Source: Apis mellifera
Taxonomy: Eukaryota > Arthropoda > Insecta > Hymenoptera > Apidae
Length of the DNA stretch: 64,000 nt
NCBI RefSeq assembly: GCF_003254395.2
Contig: NC_037641.1
Location: forward strand, 3,071,001 to 3,135,000
Reading direction: 5' to 3'
The stretch's first letter is position 1, and each line of letters begins with the position of its first letter. The position numbers were made by a program, and so were the translations under genes. Below are positions 1-12,779 of the stretch, piece by piece. Below the pieces are notes generated by a model. It made no database searches. It worked only from the letters and a program-made list of their open reading frames with translations, and was not told the origin of the DNA.

Positions 1-3000
1 TCTCACTATTATCTACGCCCCAAAAAGCCCCAACTCTCCTCCGGCCAACTGGTGCGCCCCCCCTCCTCCCCCGTTCGTCCTCTCCTCGTGGACTTGGCCA
101 TGGAGACGGGCCGTGTACGTGTACAGCGCTTCTGAGACTAATAGGGCGACCATATCGGTCGCCCATCGGAACACGCGCTTAGAGACAGAGAGAGATGGAT
201 AGAAAGGCAATGCAGAAAGGTCCCTCGCTTATATATATGCGCCATCTATGCGCAATATCGCTAAATTTCGCCAGACTTGTCGATCATGACTCTGGGAGGA
301 ACAAGGGTGGAGGTTCAAACAATCTTTCGAATTTTTCCGTGAAAGAAAGAGGCAGTTTGAAAACTGGCTATTTCGATTCGATTTCAATATTTCGCGAGAG
401 AGGGAGAAAGGGAGAGGGGAGGGATATTAAGACGCCACACGCTCGTATTGTCACTCCCTTTTAATTAAGCCCCGCGAACGATGGGAATGTAATCACATGG
501 ACGGCGGCGCGTAATGACTCCACGACGTGCAAACGAATATTACCGCGGCGATAATTACAACCGTCGGGAATAATAACGATCGGGCCGGGTATTAATACCG
601 AAAACCCGATTAAACGTGAATTTATAATGGGACCGCGTGCCACGGCTCGTCTCTCTCTCTCTCTCTCTCCCTCTTTCTATCTCTCTCGTAACTGTTTCAA
701 CCTGGATACCACACTCTTGTACGCGAATCGAGGATTAACGGATGCCCGATTCCTCGCCAGGTGATGACGAGGATAAAGAGAGAGCGTGTAATAACGGATC
801 ATTAAAGGAATGGAAAATGAAAAAGAGACGAGTCTTACGAGCGGAAGTTTCGATAAACAAAGTTCATAATACACAGCGCATTCTGGAAAGAATTGGGCGC
901 TGGAAAGGTTGTTGAATTTCGTTGTGCGAATTCCACGAAGGGGTGGTGGGAGCAAGCGCGTCACGTGACGCGGGAGAAAAGGCAGAAGGGTAGAAGAACA
1001 GGCGCGGGGTCGAGTGTGTACGAGGCGCAAAATAGAGGTTCGAGTCACGCGAACCCACAAAACCAACCCCTTCTCTCTTGTAGTGGCCGTGTGCTTCGTC
1101 GACTTAAGGCGGTCATTAATTAAAGACGGCCGAGTTGTCATCTTCGCGTCACGTCGCGGACAACTATATATATGTATATGTATCACAGGTTTACTGTTTC
1201 GGGTTTTAGTTGCCACTCGGGCAAGTTGCTCGATGTCGGGGAGGAATTTCCTCCTCCGAAAGTTTGGAGAGGGAGGAAGGATTATTGGAGGGGAGGAGAA
1301 CTTGCTACGGAGGTTGATTTATTTCTGAACTTGATCTTGGAAAAGGGGTTCAATTTGATCCCAGCGTTGGAGGAATTTAATTTAATTTAACGAGTCCACT
1401 TTGACCTTGGATGGAATAATCCTAATCTCGTTCTCGATCGCTTGGAGATTAATCTTGATAAAGAAGGTAAAAATTCGTGGAATAAAATATATTATTCGGG
1501 AGAATATGTATTATTCTTTCGCGAATATTTGAAATATCTCGACTCTTGTCATCGTGTATTGCTATTATTGGAAAATTATTGGAATGCCGGGATGCACGTT
1601 CTAATTAATTCAACAAGTCGAAAACGGTAATCCGACTTTAATGAGGACAGGATCCACTTCAAGTTTCGCTTCGAAATTCTAGATCCTGGTTCATATCCGG
1701 ATCGAGCCCAACTTATCCCTAATTCTAAAACTTAATTCTAACTCCATTCCCAATTAACCATTAATTTTTCCTTCAATTTTTAAACGCACCGTCTAAGTTA
1801 ACGAATAGCACGGTTTCCCAGTCGATTCGAACAACCTTTCTACCTTTCTTATTTTTCTTAATAACGAGATCTCCCTTCAATCTGCTTTTTCCTTCTTGAG
1901 GAACGTATCTTGTGATTTCTTTCAATACCTTCTCCCTTCGTGCTCTTTATCCCTCTCTTTCTCTTCTTGCAAACCGAATAATCAATTCCTCTTCATTTTC
2001 TTCTCCTCCACTCACCCCATTCTTAAATCATTTACAACCTCTCCACTCTTTCCCCACGCGCAACACCGCCACTCGCGCATAACCGTGCAAGAAAATCTCT
2101 CTCCCGCTCGTTTCATTTGTCAGCGACGCGCTATAATGGTCGATGCCACGATGCGCGGCACGAACGGCGGTAAGAAAGGCTTAAACTGGATTCGAGCATC
2201 TTCTCGAAAAGAAGTTAAAATTCCAACGTGCGCGAAGCCAGTCGAGCGACACATTGTTGGACGCATCGTTCACTGCCAGATCAATAATACAAACGTATCC
2301 CGCACATACAAATACTTTAAGATAATTGAATATCCAAATATTCAACATCGGTGTTAAAAGTGAATAGAAATGAAAGATTCGTAATATAGATCAATATACA
2401 TTCTTATTTTTATTTCAATAAAATAGACTCGACAACATTCTCAGAAAATTTATACAGACAACAAATTTCACTTTCTTCTTCTTCTTCTTCTTCTTCTTGG
2501 ATATCGAAATCACCGAAACAAGAAGCGACCATCGATCTATAAATATCCCCAAGGAAACGTGTTTTCAGATCGACGGGATTCTATACGCGACACAGAATTC
2601 CTTCGACCAAGAAGAAATTTTCATCGTCACAATAACGAAACGGAATTATCATCGGCCGCCGTTCCAACTTGCCGGCCGCTTTTCCACGAAGCGTAAAAAT
2701 ACTCCTCGTTCATCTCCTCCCCCCCTAAAGATTCACGTCGCATCGCGGCTTATTTGCTTCTTCTTTTCCACTCCACTAAAGCGCGCTCGCACATATACAA
2801 GCGCGGTTACGTGCAACACCGGCCGATCGATTTTTCGCACATTCAGTTTTAATGGATCCCGGCCGTTCCGCTGTTTCTTACCAGCGGCTGTGTGTAAAGA
2901 ATCACACACACACACACACACACAGAAGAGGAGGAGGAGGAGGAGGATTTGTATTCCTGAAGCGTGGCACAGATTGTCGCGAGGTTTCTCGAAAGAAAGA

Positions 3001-6000
3001 AAGAAAGAAAGGAGTGGAAGAGATCGGGCGCAGAATCGCGGTGACGAGGTGCTCTATAAATATTAATTCCTCGCCTCGCCTCCTCGTCATCATTTTCTTC
3101 AACCAAGAAACCGGCTAATTTCTCCCTTCTTCCCTCTTCGGGTCCACGTTTAGCCGTTTTAGAAAGAATCACGTGGGCGAGGCGACCGTGTTGGGAATCG
3201 GGCGTAAATTAAAAGGATGGCCCAGGCGTGGTTCCCTGCCCGTCCGTTTCTCTCCTGCCGTGGAGGAGAAGAAACTTCTTCTCTTTATCCCTTTTCTTCT
3301 CCACACTCGTGGAATTTTCGAGTTTTTCTTCTTTTTAAATTATTATTACAAGTTGGAAAGATTGATCGAGCTGCATTAACGAAAGATTTCAAATGTTAAA
3401 ATTGTAATATTTAAAAGCGTGTATTGCGATACAACAAGTCATTATGCCTCACAAAACGCACAAAGCTTCCGTTATAAGAAACGGAACACAATTTGTCGGG
3501 AAGAAAGTGCTCGAGTAAATCGATTTTTGTAGAGATAAAACGTGGCCTACATATACATATGCCGAAGAATGAAACTCGATTTTTATGAATTCACATCCAT
3601 TTTCAATCAAGAGTCGAGCGAATTAATCTTTGACAATTGGCAAGGAAATTTTCGAGGAATCGGGCGATTAAACGTACGCGACAAGCAAGCGTGGCACGAT
3701 GCTCGCGACATCGTATATATACACAGGCTGTGACGATGGTCGGCCGCCGCATGAAATTGATCGCTCGCGTGCACCGTTAAGGGATAAATATTAAAACAGC
3801 GTGGCAAAAGCTCGCGATCGCGTACGTGCAAAGCGTAGTATATAATGAAAGCGCGAGCCTGTTAAAACAATAACAAGGTTAGATCGGTTAGGTTAGGTTA
3901 GGTTAGGATTGGAGACAATCTCGAAATTGTGAACGAAATAAGAAAGAGGAAATTCTAATGCGATTCTTTTCCTCTCCTTTTTGTCTTTCTTTCTTTCTTT
4001 TTCCCCCCTTTTGGTCAACCACAGGAGTGGCCTAGCGTGACGTCACTTTTTTGCTCATAATAGCACAGCTTACCAGCTATTACCGCGGCTGGCACGCCCC
4101 TCTCATCGTTCACCACCACGCTAATACATTTCTCTCTTCTGCTCCCCCTCTCGCCGATCCTCTCTCTCTCTCTCTTTCTTTCCTTCAACTCTAACACACG
4201 CGCCTAGACCGGCTCGAGGTGACACGACCTTCGCGCACGATTATAGCTTTTCCCGCTCGCGGATTACGCGAGCGCCAAAGTCGCGCTTTCCCTTAACATA
4301 TGAACAAATGCGTATATATTTATTCGGTTTGAAAAAGGTTTCTTATTTTCCAATATGATTTTTCGTATTAATGATAAAGGGAGGATTTTTAAAATTTACG
4401 TGTTATTAATTACGCAAAGTGTGTGAACAATATTCACCTTTCTCCGTGAATCGCGTAGATTATTTTTAACGCTTACTTTTAAACAAAGGGAATGGGAAAA
4501 AAAAAAAAAAGGAAAAAGTTGACATGCAATGTTGAAGAATACCCCTTGGCATCTGCATTAGTGGTAAATATAAATAATAAACTTCTAATGGATATAGTCA
4601 TAGATGTCTCTTACTATCGAATATCGATAACCGTTATACCCCATTACTCTTAACCCTGTTACGTCCATCCAATTTATTTTCTGCTCTATCTACAATCTAT
4701 TTCATACATATATATATCCTCGCCTAAATTTCTTTCTCTAACGCCGAGAAAAATGTATATAATAAATGTGCATCCATCCTTTCGTTTCGCAAAATTAATC
4801 GCATCGGAAATTTTTAATCAATCGTAAAAATACCTTTTTCCGATAAATATTTCAAACGTATTCCTGGATCGTACGTGATAATTAAATCGATCGCGCACCG
4901 CAGCCAGCGACACAATGTCCACGCATTGGAAATCCGCGCGTTCATCAACCGCAAGAATTAAACGCCGAATCATCGAAGCGCGATTGGTGGGCGCGCAGTC
5001 GCGGACGTCGCGCGCGTCGGAATAGTTTCGTTCGTAATTTAATTTTCCACGAGCGCATACACACACACACACATATATATATATATAAAATAGAATCGAC
5101 GCGTGTCGAGGACCGTTTAAACCGATACCGGCTCGATTGGCCGAATATAATTTCGCTGCTATCGTTATATTTTTACAAATATATATATACACATCGCAAT
5201 TTTCAATGGAGAGAGAAAGAAAACGGAACGCGAGCGCAATTTCACAGTTATTAACCAACCAGTTACGTGACTAATGACTTAAACTTTAAACGACCGCTGC
5301 GGATAATCCGTCCGCTAGTTAGGGAAATTTCTTTCCACCCGTGTTTTCGCTTCTTCCTCCCCTCCGATCTTGAAACACACCCCCTCGAACCAGAGAGGAG
5401 AGAAGGAGAGGGAAAACTTGGTAGTTGGAGATTCTTTTTTTTCACTTTAGTTCGCTCTCTCTCGCGGCAACAAAAAGAATCTTGCATTACGGCAAGAGGC
5501 GCAACACGCGGTGGTGATACGCGTTTTCACCGGCGCGCAACAACCCCTTCCAGAAAACTGTTTAAACCCACCAGGCAGAATATTTTAATTGGAAGATCGC
5601 CCCGATTGCGTTGCCGGCCCGCGTATCCGCGATCCCCGCGAACAAAGTGGACAACGCGCGCTCCTCTCCTTCCCCCCGTCGCCAAAAGCGGCGAGGCCAT
5701 CGTCGACGACTCCTTCCCTCCCTCCCTCTGGGATAAACAGCGAAACGCTGTTATTCGCCGGCCAACAATAATCTCGTATGCAGGGAGGAAAGGGGGGAGC
5801 AGGTGTGAGAAAGTGAGTTTTTCATGCGAGGCGACGAAATTACTCGAGCGAGTATCAAACGTCGCGCCTTTATACCCGGGCTTACAAAGAGGAGGCTCGA
5901 ACGAGCACGAGCGCATTTCTTTAGAAAAAAATTAATCGCCGCAAAGCGACCACCTTTCGACGAATCGGGATCGGGATTATTATTCATGGTGGGGTTGGTT

Positions 6001-9000
6001 TCCACGTTCGTGGAATATTTTTTTTAATAACGATGATCGAAACGATTATTATAAATTTTGAGGGTGAAATGAAGTTTTCTTTAAACGTGGAAAAATGGAG
6101 AGTAAAGTAAGATACGAAGTAAATATTTCGATCGAGTTAACGCGCAGTTAACGCGCGATGATAAGGTTAACGCGTGGAAGAAAATGTAATAGCAGGATTG
6201 GAGATATAAACGAGGCGGCGAATAGCACGGGGTATGCTATTTCTATTCGCGGAGCGAATTGCTCGCAGAAAAGGCTGTGACCCGAAGACAAAGTGCGCGA
6301 TACGCGGACTTTTTCATTGTTCATATAGGTATCCTGAATACGATTCCTGTCCTGTCTCGCGTAGGATACCTTTCACAGGCAGGGAACAACTCGGGTTGAG
6401 AAACACACACCTCCCGGCGTGCAACGTTATATCGTTGTTACCAACATTACGGTTCCCGAAACGTTATACACGCTACTTAACGGCGTGATCGATAGATCAT
6501 TCTCCGCCGCGCGGATTTACATCTGCAGGAGAAAATTTCCAAACGATGGAGTCATCGATATAAATGCGTTTCCTCCGAGAGGGAAAGAAATCCGAGAAAT
6601 TTTTCATTTTTATCGAGATAATTTACAATTTACAAGAAAGAAGAAAAGAGGAAGAAAATGAAAGTGAGAACCGCTGGTATGAAATTTTTATTACAAATTT
6701 CATCCGGGGGTCATCGACACGATCCACGATCGTAACGCATCCGCCATCTCCGCGTTGATCTTGAATTATCCCTCTTAATCGAGGGTTATATTCCATAAGC
6801 GTGGATAGAGGAGACAGGCGAAACGACGAGTAAGTAACGTCTTGGCGGCTGCGTTACCAACCGCACAATAAATTCCTTCAAACGTAATCCGCGGTGCGCG
6901 ACACACAAGGCTCTCCACCGTACTATATTCACTTCTCAAGGTGAATGATGCAAATGCCAATGCGGTCGACGGTCTCTTTCAGCGGCGTGTGCAGCTCGTT
7001 GCATCCGTTCACTTCTCTCTCCGCTCCGTCAACCCAATAAACAAACGACAAACACTATTTTTATCTAATCCACTCTCCCAAATCATCTCGTCCATCCTAC
7101 AGTCCTAGCCTATATATTTTATACATATATTTACATGTACGTATAATTCGGTATAATAAATTTCTTTCCCTACTCATCCTTTCTTATTAATTTCTCTGCC
7201 AAACACTGGGCATGGAACACATCATATCCGGAACGATATCTGCCACGAAACTGTCGAGGTCGCGACAGCGGCCTTAAGTCAAGTCTTCGCTTCTGTAGTT
7301 CGCGCGCGGTCGAAAGCTGTAATAACCGAGCCTCGTCGAGCCGTTTCCATTGCAAAACGTCGGGAAAAAGAAGGAGAAAACTGGCGGCCCACCCTTGCCG
7401 CCTCCTTCTCCTTCTCCGTTCCACGCGTTCCCTCTGTACGCGTATGTACACGTAAGTAAGTGTGTGTACACGAGCAGCATTTCCACCGAGCGATCTCGTT
7501 CCCTCCGAGTCTTTTTCGTTGGAGGATGAAAGTCGTTTTTTGCGGCCGGGAAAAGGTATCGGACAATTTAAGAAGGGCAGCGTGCCAAAATCTCCATCCT
7601 TCCTCGATTGGTCGCAACGGGGGGATGGTTCTTCGATGCAGCCCATCGAGAGGCCATCGCTCGCGTTTCACCTGCCCTCCTCGTAAAAACCGCGCTTTAC
7701 GATTTCTCGAAACTGGCCGATCTTTTTTTCTTCCCCGTCCTCCGTCCATTCAATGTGGAGTGGCGAGGCGAAGCCAAGGACACCGACGAGCCATGACCAC
7801 GCGATCGGGGGATGCAGCCGACAATGAGACGGACAGGTAACGATCCTCGCAGGTATAGCGATCTGTGGCTAACAATTTCAAGTTGTTGCTGCTTTCACGG
7901 CTCTAGAATTCTTGTAAAAGAAGTTTGCGCGATGAAGAAAGGGTATTTTTCTCGAAACTTTTGAAGGGAGGGGGAAGATTCGTACAATTTTATAGAAAGA
8001 AAAAATATCGAAGTCGAAGGAAATTGGAGGTCGATTTCGACACGATCGAACAAGACGCGTTTTCTATTTGAAGAACTGTGTCCGTCGTCTCCTCTCGTCG
8101 TCTTTTCGAAGGGAGAGAAGTGGGAACCGCCTCTCTCCGTGCCCAAAACCGTGCGCCGCGCTATAAACTTCCTGCGGTAAGGAGCTTAAAATAACCACGT
8201 GGAGAAAATAAGTGGCGGAAAGGGCGAGCCGGATCCGTTCTTGTACTTCGATTAAAGGATTCCCTTTTTTCGCTCCCGTGGAAACGAAGAGAGAGTGAAA
8301 TTCGTTGCCACGATCTTTTTCCACCTCCTTGGGAGGTTTCTCGTTTTTATTTTTCGAAAACGATTCATTTTTCTGTCCACCTTCCCTTCTTCTTTTTCCT
8401 TTCCAAACTCGTTCCACGATCGATCGTTAACAAAGACACTACACCGAGAATTCCGTGATTCAGGTTCGTTCAACTTTGCCCACGGACACCGTATCTCTCT
8501 CCCTCTCTCTCTTTCTCTTTACACACGCGTTTCTCCGTCCCTCCTCCCTCGATGGACCGTGGAGAGGAGAGACCCACGAAAGCCGAAAAAATTCCACAGA
8601 GACGCCTGCAGTTCAATTTGTTCGCGGTTCACGCTTCGTTATTGGCTTTAAATCACGAACGGCAGTTTCGATCTGCGGGTGGTACCAACTTCTGTAAACA
8701 GGTTTGCCTCCCCGATCCGCGTGCTCCGTCCCGGGCCCGGCGCGACGCGCCAAGGCAAATTGAATTTTCTGCTAAAACAAAAGTCGACGCCAAGGTGTAA
8801 ATTTTCTTCCCTTCCATCTTCTGACTCTTTCTCGAAACGTTGAATCCTCTCGGTGGAGGGGAAGGGTGGTAGAGATTGCGCACCATTCGATTCCCTCTTC
8901 AAAAGGAATACTCTTCGTTTATATAATATTTCGATGCATATCTTCATTCCTCTCTTCAGTTCTAGCGAAAATATCGATCGATAATTCTCCGTTTACAATT

Positions 9001-9075
9001 GATTTTTACCCTCCCTTTATCGAAACCCGCGATATATTATAAATTGACCGAGCTAGGGAAACGCATTTACAACGA
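1..9075 (-). other. pan intron 3, distal part, noncoding
   Basis: This stretch lies 3' of pan exon 3 on the minus strand and is inferred to be intronic, because no HMG-box or other pan exon and no stop-terminated last exon is visible to the left of 22925. Open frames of up to 222 codons (for example 5267-5935 on the plus strand) have random-like composition and no domain I recognise. It holds (CT)n at 651-669, (CTT)n at 2474-2498, (CA)n then (GGA)n at 2903-2947, a TTAGG run at 3886-3907 and a CA/TA repeat at 5059-5087. GC-rich and AT-rich blocks alternate. A short exon under about 60 codons could have been missed. Confidence 0.6.
3886..3907 (+). repeat. short interstitial telomere-like (TTAGG)n run
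   Basis: Four head-to-tail GGTTA units followed by GG. TTAGG is the telomere repeat of many insects, including honeybees. The run is too short to be a telomere and sits inside an intron. Interstitial runs of this length can arise by break repair or by chance drift of a simple repeat. Confidence 0.75.
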
Positions 9076-9525
9076 TCCATTTGTTTCCGTACGGATAAAC
9101 ACGCGCATTTTTTCCCTTCACACCCCCCCAATATATTAGAATCTCCAAGAGATAGCGATTACCGAACGCTTCCATACAATACCGTTCAAAATTATTGGAA
9201 ATATCAATCTAAAAAATACCTAAAATTGAACAGAAATTAATCTTTAATATATTTTCTAAACTCTTTCTTTCACATCGTGAAGTGATGACTCTGTTCCTTT
9301 TGTTCCATTTGTTTCCGTACGGATAAACACGCGCATTTTTTCCCTTCACACCCCCTCAATATATTAGAATCTCCAAGAGATAGCGTTTTCCGAACGCTTC
9401 CATACAATACCGTTCAAAAGTATTGGAAATATCAATCTAAAAAATAAAATTAAACAGAAATTAATCTTTATTATATTTTCTAAACTCTTTCTTTCACATC
9501 GTGAATTGATGACTCTGTTCCTTAT
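9076..9525 (+). repeat. tandem direct duplication, about 228-bp unit, two copies
   Basis: Copy 1 starts at about 9076 and copy 2 at about 9304. Both begin TCCATTTGTTTCCGTACGG and continue through a shared CACGCGCATTTTTTCCC stretch, an AATATATTAGAATCTCC stretch and an end near GATGACTCTGTTCC. The copies differ by a few substitutions and a short deletion in copy 2 (around AAAAAATACC versus AAAAAATA). No coding potential is seen. The close match suggests a recent tandem duplication. Confidence 0.9.
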
Positions 9526-10287
9526 ACGACGATATATATTTATCTAGTTAGAAAGAGAAGGGAGATTAGAAAATTCGCGGGGAAACGAGGGATACTCTTG
9601 AGGGGCAGTGTACGCGGGCACACGTACACGACAATCTCGTACATTTACTATTGCTATTATTACGAGATATCAACGAGCGTGCACAGCTGTCAAGCACGGA
9701 TTATCTCCCATCCGAGCACCCGTGTCACGTGGCCGGAGAGTCCCATACCCGGCGTGTCCCACACCACGGACGTGACCCACTTGATCCCGTCCACAGTGTC
9801 CACACATAGTAGCCGTCGATCTGTTCGTCGATCGATCGATCGATCGATTAATAAATATACACGTATATATACATTATATACAACGAGGAGTATTATCACG
9901 AGTGGCACGAAGGCACGAGAAGTGTGCATTCCCAGCGTTCGAGCTGCCGCTAGAATTACGGCCGACATTGTCCCAGATTCTCGAACGGTGGCATACGGCC
10001 ACGGATTCCCTTCTCCCATACAACCGACCGGGTTCAGTAACAATACGATTTACCGTCCGTACGCGCTCAGCTGGGGTACGCGTTACACGGGGAGAGAGGG
10101 GGAGGGAGAGGGAGAGAGGTGGTTTTTCGCGTGCCACGCGGTAAGTCACCGTTAACGAGGCGTGAACGCGCCGCTGAATTACGATTGTTTTCCATTTAGA
10201 AACGCGAAACACCGCCGCCGGTGACAACGTTGCGTATAATACGCGTGGTATCGGCTCGCGAGCAATAATGGCTGCAGCTCTGAGGAG

Positions 10288-10319
<32 letters not shown>

Positions 10320-12766
10320 GGGTTATAGAGCGGTGCACGATGCTTTACACCGATCGACTAATATGCATGCCGTTCCATCCGTCGATGACGAACCCGTACC
10401 AAGGAGGGGGAGAATAATGTTTCACGTATGTGAGCGTTTCACATAGATATATGGAGGAGTGTTACGTGTACGATGCTAATTTTTCATCGTACGTTGAATT
10501 ATTAATCGGGATACGGGCGAAAGGGCGCGAAACCGAGCGTCCATACACACATTCCCCCCCCCCCCTCCCCTCGGCGCGAGATTAAAGAAGTCGGGAAAGA
10601 TCGGGCGAAGAAGGGAAGAATCGAGAGCGCGCGAAATTGAAACCCGTATTAACCCAGGCGCCACTCCCTTATAAATATTCCGTGTAACGATGCCTCGCGC
10701 TAGATTGATTTCCCAATTAAATGTAAATGAACGAGTAGTAGCCGAGGCTGTGGGTGGAGGAAAGGGAGGAGGGAGTGGAACGAGTTTTATAATGTCCAGT
10801 TGCGGGAAGAGAAGGGAAGGGAAGGGTTGAAAATCGTAGAGCGATCGGCGCATCGTGGCCGGTCAATAAATTAATTATTCCGTCCGGGGAGGGAGGAGGA
10901 ATATAGAGAGGGAAGAAACGTGTACAACAACCGTTCTCTCTTATATATATACGTTTCTATCCTCCTCGACGAGGATTTATAATGATTCTCCTTTATCCTG
11001 GCTCATTTGTCCCAACGAAAATTTGCCCCGTCATCGACTTTCGACCTTCTCTTCGAGAACATCTTCTAAACACCTCTCGAAACCAACGATCTCGTTTCTT
11101 ATTCTCATTATTATTCCTTCGAACGAAATGAAATCGAGAATAAATCTTTTTTACGGAGGAGGAATTGTCCCTCTACGATTAATCACGCGTGATCTCCCTC
11201 TTCCCCCCTCCGCAATTGTCGCGAGAGGAGGGACGGGTAATCTGAGGATGGAATCTTGGAAGCGTCGAGGCGTTGGGAACGCGAAAGAATCTGTTTGCCC
11301 GAGATAGGAGGCGAGATTGTTATTTACAAAGAAGAAGTCACCGGGATGATCGTGTTTTGTGGAGGATGGCCATCGCAAACATTTCGGCTTCCGTTTTCAG
11401 GGTGGTTAGCTCTCTGGCCATTCTCCCGATATTCACCGGGGCCTCCCACCCCCTCCCGGGTATTTATTCTGGCTCATTTGTCCCTCGGGAACCACCGCGT
11501 CATTCCAGGCGGGGAGAACCTTTTTTTCCCCTTTCTTTCTTTCTTTTCTTTTCTTTCCACTCTGGTATTTCGAAGGTCTCAGGTGTTAACTAAAAATCTA
11601 GCGTGGACTCGAACGAGACGAGTTTCGAATCCGTTCAACCACGAAATTCCACAGAGGAGGAGGGGAGAATAAAAGGTTTTCCCTCCCTCGAACGGAGCCG
11701 AGTCAGTCAGGGAAAATTCCTCGAAGAAGAAGAATTGGATTATCATTCGCTCCGTCATCCTTTAACTTAGCCCATTAATACATTAGTCTCCTATTTTCAA
11801 AATATTCACATATCATTTCTAGATATTTCTTTAGAGAGAATTTATTTAAAATTTCGAATTTTTTCATTCCAATTTCAATTTAGAATATCAAAAGAACGCT
11901 TTTTATCTACTGAAAATTTCGAAAATTGTACTTTCATTTCTAAAATCATCCTTTAAATTTCCTACCTACCTACATTTCAACATCCTATATATATACACAG
12001 GTATACTTTCTCTGCTCGTGATCATAAATGGAACGTAGAAAGGATATTTCGCGTCGAGACGTCGCGTCGTTCTCCACTTCATCTTCTCCCCATTCCCCTT
12101 TTTCCCTCTCTTCCAAATCGTACATCCTCTTCGTTCTAACGGCCGACTGCCACCGGTCAAAGAACATCACACGCGCGCGCGATAAATCGCGAGCACAGAG
12201 AAACAGAGATCGAGAAACTCGTTCGAAAGTAATAGCCGGGCCGTTTCAGCTAGATGAACGAGGATCGCTCGTTTCGAGGGTATATACGCGTGCCGTAAGG
12301 GGTTGCGTAATATCATTTCGGGATTTCCTGAAAATCCAGAACGCTTCTCGCGCTCCCCATTATTGCCGGGACGCGATCCTCTCCCCGTCCCGTGGCGGGA
12401 TGCGAGGCCGTCCAATGCGAGCGCGGGAATGAAATAAATTTCTGGCGGCCGGGTATTCTCGGTGACGCATGCCCGTCGAATTGCCGCCGCTCCTCCCGTA
12501 ATGAACGGGAGAGGATTCGTGTCGAGAGCGGTGCGCGCGATTCGAACAACCGTCCCGCCTGGCAAAAATAACCCGTGGCTGGCCGAAAACGTCGTCGACC
12601 AGGGAGGGGAAAGGGGGGAGGAGAGAGCATTTAGAAAAATGCTTTGGAATGACTTTCTTTCTTCAATATTCCAACACGCTGTATAATTTGAAAGAATTAG
12701 TCTCTCGTTCAAGTTTGAATGAAAATTCCTTCAATACGATACAAATTGTTGAGAACGATCGTTGAT

Positions 12767-12779
12767 CTTTGATCAAAGG
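12767..12779. promoter_or_regulatory. palindromic candidate TCF/Pangolin binding site
   Basis: The sequence CTTTGATCAAAG is a perfect 12-bp palindrome. The next base is G, so the minus strand reads CCTTTGATC, which matches the TCF/LEF HMG-domain consensus SSTTTGATS, and the plus strand carries an overlapping CTTTGATC. It lies inside an intron of pan itself, so autoregulation is possible. A helper-like GCCGCCG element lies about 280 bp away at 12483-12489, further than is usual for Drosophila helper sites. Binding is inferred from the motif only. Confidence 0.4.

Noticed and set aside
5267..5935. Plus-strand 222-codon frame
   Set aside because: Composition is random-like, an overlapping 129-codon frame lies on the other strand, and no splice-bounded or conserved motif is seen.
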